Below, piece after piece: positions 33,399 to 40,241 of a stretch of 64,000 nt of DNA. The translations under genes and the position numbers were made by a program. The notes under the pieces were generated by a model. The model was given only the letters and a program-made list of their open reading frames with translations. It was not told where the DNA came from and made no database searches. Source of the DNA: Pararhizobium sp. Its GTDB lineage: Bacteria > Pseudomonadota > Alphaproteobacteria > Rhizobiales > Rhizobiaceae. Position 1 is the first letter of the stretch; each line of letters begins with the position of its first letter. The stretch is from the NCBI GenBank assembly GCA_030655075.1, contig JAURWE010000131.1, positions 124,001-188,000 on the forward strand. Reading direction: 5' to 3'.

Positions 33399-34039
33399 CG
33401 GGCCGCCCCCGGCTGTAACGCCAGCCCCGTGCCGATCATCGCATCACGCGTCACCAGATCGGCGAGTTGCTCTTGATCAAGCCCGTCGGTCCCGGCCGGC
33501 CGCTCCGGCACGACAAGATAACGAAGCTCGGCAGTCGAATCCCAGACACGGATGTTCTGCGTTTCCGGCAGTGCCAGGCCGAATTCTGCCAGCACGCCGC
33601 GCGGATCGATCACCGCCCGCGCCCGGTAAGGCGGCGCCTTGTACCAGACCGGCGGCAGGCCGAGCACCGACCAGGGATAACAGGAGCAGAGCGTGCAGAC
33701 GATGAGGTTGTGGGTGTCGGGCGTGTTGAACACGGCGCGCATGTGTTCGCCTTGCCGCCCGGTATAGCCAAGGCTGGCAATCGCCTCCGTCGCGTCCGCC
33801 TTCAGCCAGGCGAAAAATTCCGGCTCTGCCCATGCCTTGGCAACCACGCGCGCACCGTTGCGCGGGCCGATCTTTGTCTCATAGGTCTCGACAATGACGT
33901 CGATGGCATCGGGATCGATCAACCCCTTTTCCGTCAGCACCGTCTCCAGCGCCCGCACCCGCGCCTGCATGTCGGAATAGCGGTTGTCGTGGTGGTGATC
34001 ATGATGATGATCGTGCGCGTGATGGTCGTGATCGGACAT
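33395..34039 (-). CDS. nthA: Nitrile hydratase subunit alpha, Co-type, His-rich N-terminus
   Basis: 214 residues. The metal claw VCTLCSCYPW (Cys115, Cys118, Cys120) has Thr in the second position, which marks the cobalt type (iron types have Ser). In mature enzyme two of the cysteines are oxidised. The first 18 residues contain ten histidines and five aspartates, a tail not found on the standard Rhodococcus enzymes, which could bind Co2+ or Ni2+. First gene of the operon alpha-beta-accessory; there is no amidase, aldoxime dehydratase or cobalt transporter gene next to it. Confidence 0.95.
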   Translation of the reverse strand: MSDHDHHAHDHHHDHHHDNRYSDMQARVRALETVLTEKGLIDPDAIDVIVETYETKIGPRNGARVVAKAWAEPEFFAWLKADATEAIASLGYTGRQGEHMRAVFNTPDTHNLIVCTLCSCYPWSVLGLPPVWYKAPPYRARAVIDPRGVLAEFGLALPETQNIRVWDSTAELRYLVVPERPAGTDGLDQEQLADLVTRDAMIGTGLALQPGAAR

Positions 34040-34067
34040 GGGACCTCAAAAATTGTTCCGAGCCAGA

Positions 34068-34868
34068 TTATGGCAGTGTCACGCCGGACGGAAGGCTCTT
34101 TCCGATCTCGCCCTTCAGAAGCTGCTCGAACGGTACCGGCTGCAGCTTGCCCGGCGCCTCGAACGGATTTGCGAAGGCAAAGATGAAAAACAGGATGATG
34201 CCGGAATAGGCGCCGAACATCGACAGCAGGATGAGATGGGTTTTCGACGGCCGGTAGATGTAGAAGGGTGCCGAGACCAGCGCCAGACCGATGACCGCCG
34301 GTGCCCAGAACACGCCGGTAAAGCGCCCGGCCGCCGTCGCCTCGCGCATCTGTCGCAGGCGAGCGACGGCACTGATCCGGTCGCGCATCTTGCCGCTGAG
34401 GAACCGCTCGCGGTCCGTCGCGGGTGTCAGGTTCAACAGCCGGTCATAGACCCCTTCCCACTGTTTCCAGGCGGCCGGTGAAAGCCCTTCCTTGCGGCCA
34501 AGCATAGGCCATTCTTCGGTGACGACGGTGGCAAGATAGGTGGCAAGCCCGGCCTGCACCGGCAGAGTGATCTCGCCGCCGTACCGCCGCGCGTCGTTGT
34601 AGACATCGGAAATAGCCACCGCCTCCTCCGTCAAAACCGAGCGGACACCTTTGTAGTCGTCCAGCTCCTGCGCGTAGACGAGACCGATGATCAGCCCATG
34701 CAGCGCCGCGACACGAACGGCGACGGAGCCGGCCGCCTCATGCGTCCGGTCGCCTTCGTGGCCGCTGTGAAGAAGCCGGCGGGCGAGAAAGTAGCTGCCG
34801 AGCACGATGGCGATGGCGCCGGCCACGAAGGCAAGGCCGTTCAAGGCCGAATAGACGAAATCTGACAC
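34068..34868 (-). CDS. DUF4239-like membrane protein
   Basis: About 266 residues from a GTG at 34868 that has GGGGA about 5 bases upstream; the frame extends to 34898. The helices are at about 5-27 (LAFVAGAIAIVLGSYFLA), a central pair missing, and two near the C-terminus (VIGLALVSAPFYIY and ILLSMFGAYSGIILFFIFAFANPF). The pattern AALHGLIIGLVYAQELDDY plus a hydrophilic middle is that of bestrophin-like DUF4239 proteins. The gene starts 28 bases upstream of the nitrile hydratase operon on the same strand and could be co-transcribed with it; a functional link is not shown. Confidence 0.65.
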   Translation of the reverse strand: MSDFVYSALNGLAFVAGAIAIVLGSYFLARRLLHSGHEGDRTHEAAGSVAVRVAALHGLIIGLVYAQELDDYKGVRSVLTEEAVAISDVYNDARRYGGEITLPVQAGLATYLATVVTEEWPMLGRKEGLSPAAWKQWEGVYDRLLNLTPATDRERFLSGKMRDRISAVARLRQMREATAAGRFTGVFWAPAVIGLALVSAPFYIYRPSKTHLILLSMFGAYSGIILFFIFAFANPFEAPGKLQPVPFEQLLKGEIGKSLPSGVTLP

Positions 34869-34908
34869 GGCATTCCCCGAAAACCTTTCAGCGGCCAAGG
34901 ACTCGCTG

Positions 34909-35502
34909 TCAGCGCAGCATCGGCCAAAGGCTGAGAACGAGCAAGACCGCCATGGTGATATTGAACCATTTCAGCCGGACGGGATGCGAAAGCCATTGCC
35001 GGAGCGCCGAACCGAACCCCGCCCAGGTCGAGACGCTCGGCACATTGACCACCGCAAACACCGCACCGACGATGATGACGCTGATTAAATAGTTCGCCTC
35101 GCTCGTATAGGTCGCCATCGCCGTCACGGCCATGACCCAGGCCTTCGGGTTGATCCACTGGAACCCGGCGGCCTGCAGGAACGTCATCGGCTGCGCCCCG
35201 GAGCTCCCCTCTCCCAGCGTCCGCGACGAACCGATCTTCCAGGCGATCCAGACGAGATAGGCGCCACCGGCGAACTTCAGAAGCGTATAGAGCAGCGGCA
35301 CCGAATGCAGCAGCGCGCCAAGCCCGAGACCGGTGGCGATCAGCAGCGAGAAAAAGCCGGACCCGATGCCGATCATATGCGGGATCGTGCGGCGAAAACC
35401 GAAGTTCACGCCCGAGGCAAACAGCATCATGTTGTTGGGGCCGGGCGTGATTGATGTGGTGAACGCGAACAGTGTCAGCGCCAGAAGCGTGTCGAACGGC
35501 AT
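34909..35502 (-). CDS. LysE family translocator
   Basis: 197 residues with six predicted helices and the LysE signature at the N-terminus: FTTSITPGPNNMMLFASG (the PGPN motif), then a G-rich second helix and KFAGGAYLVWIAWK. It exports amino acids or related small molecules. GGGGGAG precedes the ATG. Directly upstream lies a long perfect inverted repeat, a probable operator. Export substrate unknown. Confidence 0.9.
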   Translation of the reverse strand: MPFDTLLALTLFAFTTSITPGPNNMMLFASGVNFGFRRTIPHMIGIGSGFFSLLIATGLGLGALLHSVPLLYTLLKFAGGAYLVWIAWKIGSSRTLGEGSSGAQPMTFLQAAGFQWINPKAWVMAVTAMATYTSEANYLISVIIVGAVFAVVNVPSVSTWAGFGSALRQWLSHPVRLKWFNITMAVLLVLSLWPMLR

Positions 35503-35516
35503 CGGTAAACTCCCCC

Positions 35517-35547
35517 GCAGTTAGGTCAGCATAATTGACCTAACTGC
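35517..35547. promoter_or_regulatory. Long perfect inverted repeat upstream of lysE-type gene
   Basis: GCAGTTAGGTCA and TGACCTAACTGC, 12 bp per arm with a 7-base spacer, centred about 30 bases before the exporter start. Arms this long and exact are typical of a dimeric regulator's operator. No regulator gene is adjacent, so the binding protein is unknown. Confidence 0.7.
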
Positions 35548-35695
35548 AATGACCAGCCAAATCTTGTCAGGGTGACAACGGCTACCTTGCTGTTTGACGA
35601 AGATTTCGGTGGAACGGTCAAGCATCGTGGTCATTTCGAAGAACAAACCCTATCTTTCTTTAGATTGAAAAATAATCGTCCACGAGGAGCATCCC

Positions 35696-36541
35696 ATGCA
35701 CGACGCAATTCCTTCCGTCAGTCTGCCGGGCGGCAAAACGGTTCCGGCACTGGGTCAGGGCACCTGGAAGATGGGCGAGAGCAGCAACCGCGCGGCTGAG
35801 GAGGTGCGCAGCCTGCAGACCGGTCTCGATCTCGGCATGACGCTGATCGATACGGCGGAAATGTACGGCAATGGTGCGGCCGAGCGCATCGTTGCGCAAG
35901 CCATCAAGGGTCGGCGCGACGACGCCTTCATCGTCAGCAAGGTGCTACCCTCGAACGCCAGCCACGGCGGCACGATCGAGGCCTGCGAGGCAAGTCTTGC
36001 CCGCCTCGGCGTCGAGACGATCGATCTCTACCTGCTGCACTGGCGTGGCCGCTTTCCCCTGTCTGCCACGGTCGAGGCCTTCGAGCGTCTGAAGCGTTCC
36101 GGCAAGATCGGCGCCTGGGGCGTGTCGAATTTCGACACAGACGACATGGAAGAACTCGCAACCGTGACCGACGGCACGAACGTCGCCGCCAACCAGATCC
36201 TCTACAATCTGTCGCGCCGGGGCATCGAATATGACCTTGCCCCCTGGAGCCGCCATCGCGGCGTCGCGCTGATGGCCTATTCGCCGCTCGACGAAGGCCG
36301 CCTGCTGCGTCACCCGGAACTCGTCCACATCGCCAAGGCGCATCAGGCGACACCTGCGCAGATCGCGCTCGCCTTCCTGTTGCAGAGGCCGGGCACCATC
36401 GCCATCCCGAAAACCGGCTCGCCGGAACGGGCCCGCGAAAACCGTGAAGCCGCCGATATCAGGCTGACGGCCGAAAATCTCGCCTCGCTCGACAAGGCCT
36501 TTCCGCCGCCCAAAAGCCGGGTGCCGCTGGAAATGATCTGA
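35696..36541 (+). CDS. Aldo/keto reductase
   Basis: 281 residues, an (alpha/beta)8 NADPH-dependent carbonyl reductase. The catalytic tetrad is visible: Asp and Tyr in LIDTAEMYGNG, Lys in FIVSKVLPSN and His in LYLLHWRG; the cofactor motif AIPKTGSPERARENREA is near the C-terminus. GAGGAGC precedes the ATG. Substrate unknown. Its stop is 1 base from that of the converging gene. Confidence 0.92.
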   Translation: MHDAIPSVSLPGGKTVPALGQGTWKMGESSNRAAEEVRSLQTGLDLGMTLIDTAEMYGNGAAERIVAQAIKGRRDDAFIVSKVLPSNASHGGTIEACEASLARLGVETIDLYLLHWRGRFPLSATVEAFERLKRSGKIGAWGVSNFDTDDMEELATVTDGTNVAANQILYNLSRRGIEYDLAPWSRHRGVALMAYSPLDEGRLLRHPELVHIAKAHQATPAQIALAFLLQRPGTIAIPKTGSPERARENREAADIRLTAENLASLDKAFPPPKSRVPLEMI

Positions 36542-36542
36542 G

Positions 36543-37235
36543 CTATTTCAGCTCTTCCATCAAGCTTTTGGCATAGTCGCAGGCGGGAAAATCCGGGCTG
36601 ATGACACAGGCTTTTTCATAGGCAGTCCGCGCTTTGGCGCTGTTCTGGGCGATGCCCTGCCCGGTCTGGTGGCTCTGGCCGAGCATGGCGCAGCCCCAGG
36701 CATCCTCGTTGCTGCAGGCCGTGTCGAACGACCGGAACAGGCAGGTATTCTGCACCTCCGTCTCCACGCCATCGAAAGGATCGCCGACCGGCCGGGCATT
36801 GCGGATGCTCGCTGCCCGGTTGGTGCAGCCGCCGGGACTGCCGGTAGCGCAGGCCTGCGCGAACATCATCTGCGCATATTTCGGCGCCGTACCCGTTTCC
36901 TCGCGCTCCTGAAAGATGCGGGCCATGGCAAAGCAGGCATTCTCGTTGCGCTTGACCCTGCAATCGTCAAGGCAAAGGGCGAGATCGGCGGCACAGGTCT
37001 TTTCCGTCCGCGCCGTACTCGACAGCAGCATCCGCCAGTAGGGCCGTGACCCCTTGAAGGCGTCGGCCGGGCAAAGCGCGTGGTTGGCCTTGATTTCGCT
37101 GTCGGCATCAATCGCGGCCGAAATCGCCGTCATGTCCGGCACAACTGGCTTAGCCGCGTCCTGCGCCCGGGCGGCAAAGCCGCCGCCCGCAAGCAGCATC
37201 AGAAAGGCCGTCAATGTCAGCAGTCTGTGTTTCAT
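36543..37235 (-). CDS. Secreted Cys-rich, SEL1-like repeat protein
   Basis: 230 residues from the ATG at 37235 (a GTG three codons earlier is possible). Signal peptide MKHRLLTLTAFLMLLAGGGFAARAQ. The mature part has roughly twelve cysteines spaced in repeats such as CAADLALCLDDCRVKRNENAC and CSNEDAWGCAMLGQSHQTGQG, the latter like a SEL1/TPR repeat. Cysteine-rich SEL1-like proteins are periplasmic or outer-membrane-associated; function here unknown. It probably follows the remnant at 37253-37475 without its own terminator between. Confidence 0.7.
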   Translation of the reverse strand: MKHRLLTLTAFLMLLAGGGFAARAQDAAKPVVPDMTAISAAIDADSEIKANHALCPADAFKGSRPYWRMLLSSTARTEKTCAADLALCLDDCRVKRNENACFAMARIFQEREETGTAPKYAQMMFAQACATGSPGGCTNRAASIRNARPVGDPFDGVETEVQNTCLFRSFDTACSNEDAWGCAMLGQSHQTGQGIAQNSAKARTAYEKACVISPDFPACDYAKSLMEELK

Positions 37236-37252
37236 TGCCTGCACGCCCCTTC

Positions 37253-37475
37253 CGCCATCGTCTGTCCGCTTCCACCGTTTCCGGCTGGATCGACCGGCTG
37301 GTCACATCCACGTCCGGCCGCACCAGCCGCCGCAGACCGGCGTGGTGAACCGTGTTGGACGGCAGCTTGATGGCAGAAGCAAGACCAAGGATCGAGAGGA
37401 TGCGGATGAAGGTCCAGCCGAGATCGACCTGCCCTTTTTCATCCCGCCGATCCGAAGGCGTGAGCCATTTCGCTC
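37253..37475 (-). pseudogene. Possible remnant of a fatty acid desaturase C-terminus
   Basis: On the minus strand one frame reads WLTPSDRRDEKGQVDLGWTF, IRILSILGLASAIKLPSN and more before losing similarity and running into the next gene. The TPSDR..DEKGQVDLGW..IR.L..LGLA pattern resembles, from memory, the C-terminal segment of rhizobial acyl-CoA desaturases. There is no start codon with a ribosome-binding site and no upstream part with the histidine boxes, because the ilvN end and its hairpin lie directly before it. It is either a decayed fragment or a chance resemblance. Confidence 0.35.
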
Positions 37476-37484
37476 TCCCAAACG

Positions 37485-37514
37485 CGAAACGGGCGGTCTG
37501 AGCCGCCCGTTTCG
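37485..37514 (-). terminator. Hairpin after ilvN
   Basis: CGAAACGGGCGG (37485-37496) and CCGCCCGTTTCG (37503-37514) form a perfect 12-bp stem with a 6-base loop, 18 bases past the ilvN stop. The T run after it is short (GTTTG), but the stem is strong enough to act as the ilvBN terminator. Confidence 0.75.
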
Positions 37515-37532
37515 TATTCGGCTTTGCGAGCC

Positions 37533-38105
37533 TTACATGCCCTGCGCGCCGCGGTTCATCGCCGCGATGCCGGTGCGGCAGACTTCGATGATGCCGAGCG
37601 GCTTCATGATCGCCACGAACTGGTCGATCTTCGAAGACTTGCCGGTGATCTCAAAAATAAAGTGGCCGACGGTAGCGTCGATCACCTTTGCATGAAAGGC
37701 ATCGGCCAGCCGCAGGGCTTCGGCACGCAGCTCCCCCTCGCCGACGACCTTGATCAGGGCGACTTCGCGCTCGATCGGCCGCTCCTGGCCAAGCTCGTGC
37801 GCACGCACCGTCAGGTCGACAACCCGGTGCACCGGAACGATGCGCTCGAGTTGCGACTTTATCTGCTCGAGCACATGCGGCGTGCCGCGCGTCACGACGG
37901 TGATGCGCGACAGGTGCGACTGGTGCTCGGTCTCCGAAACGGTCAGGCTCTCGATGTTGTAGCCCCGGCCGGAAAACAGGCCGATGACCCGGGCAAGAAC
38001 GCCCGGCTCGTTGTCGACCAGAACCGACAGCGTGTGGTTTTCCGCCTTCTCGGTTTCCTTGGCGATGAAATAGGCCGAACCGGTCGGCTGAAGATGTGCG
38101 TTCAT
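37533..38105 (-). CDS. ilvN: Acetolactate synthase small (regulatory) subunit
   Basis: 190 residues from the ATG at 38105, with GAGGAC 8 bases upstream; the longer frame to 38171 overlaps ilvB. The N-terminal ACT domain (TLSVLVDNEPGVLARVIGLF then SGRGYNIESLTVSETE) binds valine for feedback inhibition. The C-terminal domain (VHRVVDLTVRAHELGQERPI onward) activates the large subunit. It lies 25 bases downstream of ilvB, in the same transcript behind the attenuator. Confidence 0.95.
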   Translation of the reverse strand: MNAHLQPTGSAYFIAKETEKAENHTLSVLVDNEPGVLARVIGLFSGRGYNIESLTVSETEHQSHLSRITVVTRGTPHVLEQIKSQLERIVPVHRVVDLTVRAHELGQERPIEREVALIKVVGEGELRAEALRLADAFHAKVIDATVGHFIFEITGKSSKIDQFVAIMKPLGIIEVCRTGIAAMNRGAQGM

Positions 38106-38130
38106 TGTTCTTGTCCTCTTCCCAATTTCA

Positions 38131-39933
38131 TCAGACGAGCGCGCGGCCCTTGGCATCGATTGCGGTGGCAACGGCTTCGTCTGTCGCCTCGTCCGGCAAA
38201 AGCATCTCGTTGTGCGCCTTGCCCGAAGGGATCATCGGGAAGCAGTTGGCGAGATTGGCGACGCGGCAGTCGAAGATGACAGGCAGCGGGCTGTCGATCA
38301 TCTGCATGATCGCATCGTCGAGTTCGACCGGCTTTTCGCAGCGAATGCCGACACCGCCATAGGCTTCCGCCAGCTTGACGAAATCAGGCATGGCCTCCGT
38401 GTAGGAGTTCGACAGGCGGTTGCCATGCAGCAGCTGCTGCCACTGGCGCACCATGCCCATGTACTGGTTGTTGAGAATGAAGATCTTGATCGGCGCATTG
38501 TGCTGGATCGCCGCCGACATTTCCTGGATGCACATCTGGATCGAGGCATCGCCGGCAATGTCGATGACCAGGCTGTTCGGATGGGCGATCTGGACACCCA
38601 GCGCCGCCGGCAGGCCGTAACCCATGGTGCCGAGACCGCCTGAGGTCATCCACCGGTGCGGTTCCTCGAAATGGTAGAACTGCGCCGCCCACATCTGGTG
38701 CTGGCCGACTTCCGTCGTGATGTAGGTATCACGATCCTTGGTCAGCTCATAGAGCCGCTGGATGGCGTATTGCGGCATGATGACATCGTCGCTCATCTTG
38801 TAGGCAAGCGAATTGCGCCCGCGCCAGCGTTCGATGCTTGTCCACCAGTCCTGCGTCTGCGCGGCTTCGATCTTCTTGGAGGATGTGCGCCACAGGCGGA
38901 CCATGTCTTCCAGAACCTGGCCGACATCGCCGATAACAGGAACATCGACGCGGACGTTCTTGTTGATCGACGACGGGTCGATGTCGATATGGATCTTGCG
39001 CGAATTGGGCGAGAACGCATTCAGCCGGCCGGTGATGCGGTCGTCGAAGCGCGCGCCGATGCAAACCATGACGTCGCAGTCATGCATCGCCATGTTGGCC
39101 TCGTAGGTGCCGTGCATGCCGAGCATGCCCATCCAGTTTTTGCCCGATGCCGGATAGGCGCCAAGACCCATCAGCGTCGAGGTGATCGGGAAATTCGTCA
39201 GCGCAACCAGCTCGCGCAGCAGTTTGGAGGCTTCCGGACCCGAATTGATGACGCCGCCGCCGGAATAGATGATCGGCCGGCGCGCCGATGCCATCAGTTC
39301 GACGGCCTCGCGGATGCGGCCGAGATCACCCTGCATCTTCGGCTGGTAGCTCTTCTGCGGCAGCGCCTCTTCGCGCGTCGTATAGGTGCCGGTGGCGAAC
39401 TGGACGTCCTTCGGGATATCGACGACGACAGGGCCCGGACGGCCCGAGGTGGCGACGCGAAACGCCTCATGGATGATGCGCGCCAGATCGTTGACGTCCT
39501 TGACCAGCCAGTTGTGCTTGGTGCAGGGCCGCGTGATGCCGACCGTATCGCATTCCTGGAAAGCATCCGAACCGATCAGCGAGGTCGGAACCTGGCCGGT
39601 CAGGCAGACCAGCGGAATGCTGTCCATCAGCGCGTCCTGCAGCGGTGTGACCGCATTGGTGGCGCCGGGTCCGGACGTGACCAGCATGACGCCGACCTTG
39701 CCGGTCGAGCGGGCATAACCTTCGGCCGCGTGGCCGGCACCCTGCTCATGGCGCACGAGAATGTGCTGGACGTCGTCCTGCTGGAAAATCTCGTCATAGA
39801 TGGGAAGAACGGCACCGCCCGGATAGCCGAAGATGTGTTCAACGCCATTGTCTTTCAAAGCGCGCAGAACAATTTCCGCGCCTGTCATCTGGTTATCTGT
39901 GCCGGTCATGGGGTCGGTTCCGTTGGATTGCAT
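38131..39933 (-). CDS. ilvB: Acetolactate synthase large (catalytic) subunit
   Basis: About 600 residues from the ATG at 39933; starts at 39909 (with GGAA upstream) and 39966 are alternatives. A thiamine diphosphate enzyme that makes acetolactate and acetohydroxybutyrate. It shows the ThDP-activating Glu in HILVRHEQGAGHAAEG, VTSGPGATNAVTPLQDAL, and the diphosphate-binding GDASIQMCIQEMSAAI with the Mg2+-binding ILNNQYMGMVRQW. First structural gene of the attenuated ilvBN operon (often called ilvIH in rhizobia). The leader and terminator are described separately. Confidence 0.97.
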   Translation of the reverse strand: MQSNGTDPMTGTDNQMTGAEIVLRALKDNGVEHIFGYPGGAVLPIYDEIFQQDDVQHILVRHEQGAGHAAEGYARSTGKVGVMLVTSGPGATNAVTPLQDALMDSIPLVCLTGQVPTSLIGSDAFQECDTVGITRPCTKHNWLVKDVNDLARIIHEAFRVATSGRPGPVVVDIPKDVQFATGTYTTREEALPQKSYQPKMQGDLGRIREAVELMASARRPIIYSGGGVINSGPEASKLLRELVALTNFPITSTLMGLGAYPASGKNWMGMLGMHGTYEANMAMHDCDVMVCIGARFDDRITGRLNAFSPNSRKIHIDIDPSSINKNVRVDVPVIGDVGQVLEDMVRLWRTSSKKIEAAQTQDWWTSIERWRGRNSLAYKMSDDVIMPQYAIQRLYELTKDRDTYITTEVGQHQMWAAQFYHFEEPHRWMTSGGLGTMGYGLPAALGVQIAHPNSLVIDIAGDASIQMCIQEMSAAIQHNAPIKIFILNNQYMGMVRQWQQLLHGNRLSNSYTEAMPDFVKLAEAYGGVGIRCEKPVELDDAIMQMIDSPLPVIFDCRVANLANCFPMIPSGKAHNEMLLPDEATDEAVATAIDAKGRALV

Positions 39934-39965
39934 GATTTTGATGCTCGTTAGCTGGTTTTTGGGCA

Positions 39966-40043
39966 TAAAAAAAGGCTCCGTTTGGAGCCTTGTTCAGCGC
40001 ATGGGTGCTTTCGCCGGGTGGTTACACCACCCTGCCCATGCGC
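39966..40043 (-). promoter_or_regulatory. Attenuator of ilvBN: competing hairpins and terminator
   Basis: Transcribed leftward, the leader can form GCGCATGGG/CCCATGCGC (39997-40005 with 40035-40043) enclosing GGGTGGT/ACCACCC (40016-40022 with 40026-40032). It then forms a terminator AAGGCTCC/GGAGCCTT (39972-39979 with 39984-39991) with a T run (complement of 39967-39973). The first structure overlaps the valine codons of the leader peptide, so ribosome position can select between them. This is the classical amino-acid attenuation design. Confidence 0.8.
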
Positions 40044-40078
40044 CGTCCCACCACGATAAGTGCGTTAAAATTCGTCAT
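40022..40078 (-). CDS. ilv leader peptide, 18 residues
   Basis: ATG at 40078, TAA at 40022. The peptide is MTNFNALIVVGRRMGRVV. Five of its 18 residues are Ile or Val (I-V-V and the final V-V), plus one Leu, exactly the products of the pathway, and the last Val codons lie inside the hairpin that competes with the terminator at 39972-39991. Starvation for charged tRNA-Val/Ile should stall the ribosome there and let transcription enter ilvB. The ribosome-binding site is weak (AAGCGG). Confidence 0.8.
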   Translation of the reverse strand: MTNFNALIVVGRRMGRVV

Positions 40079-40241
40079 GGCCGCTTTGATAGACACAAAC
40101 ACAAGACGCGTCAACGGATTTTCTGTCCGGTCACTGTCCCGTTTTCGCACAGTTTCAACCCGCCGGTGCACGCGCCGCACGCAACGAGTTGTTAAGCGCC
40201 TTGTTATATTGTCGCGACTTAGCCTGTGGAGTTGCGGAAAA

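Noticed and set aside
32372..34039. Nitrile hydratase operon as a full nitrile-degradation island
   Set aside because: No amidase, aldoxime dehydratase, nitrilase or mobility gene is adjacent, and codon use looks like that of neighbours. It is just the three-gene hydratase set.
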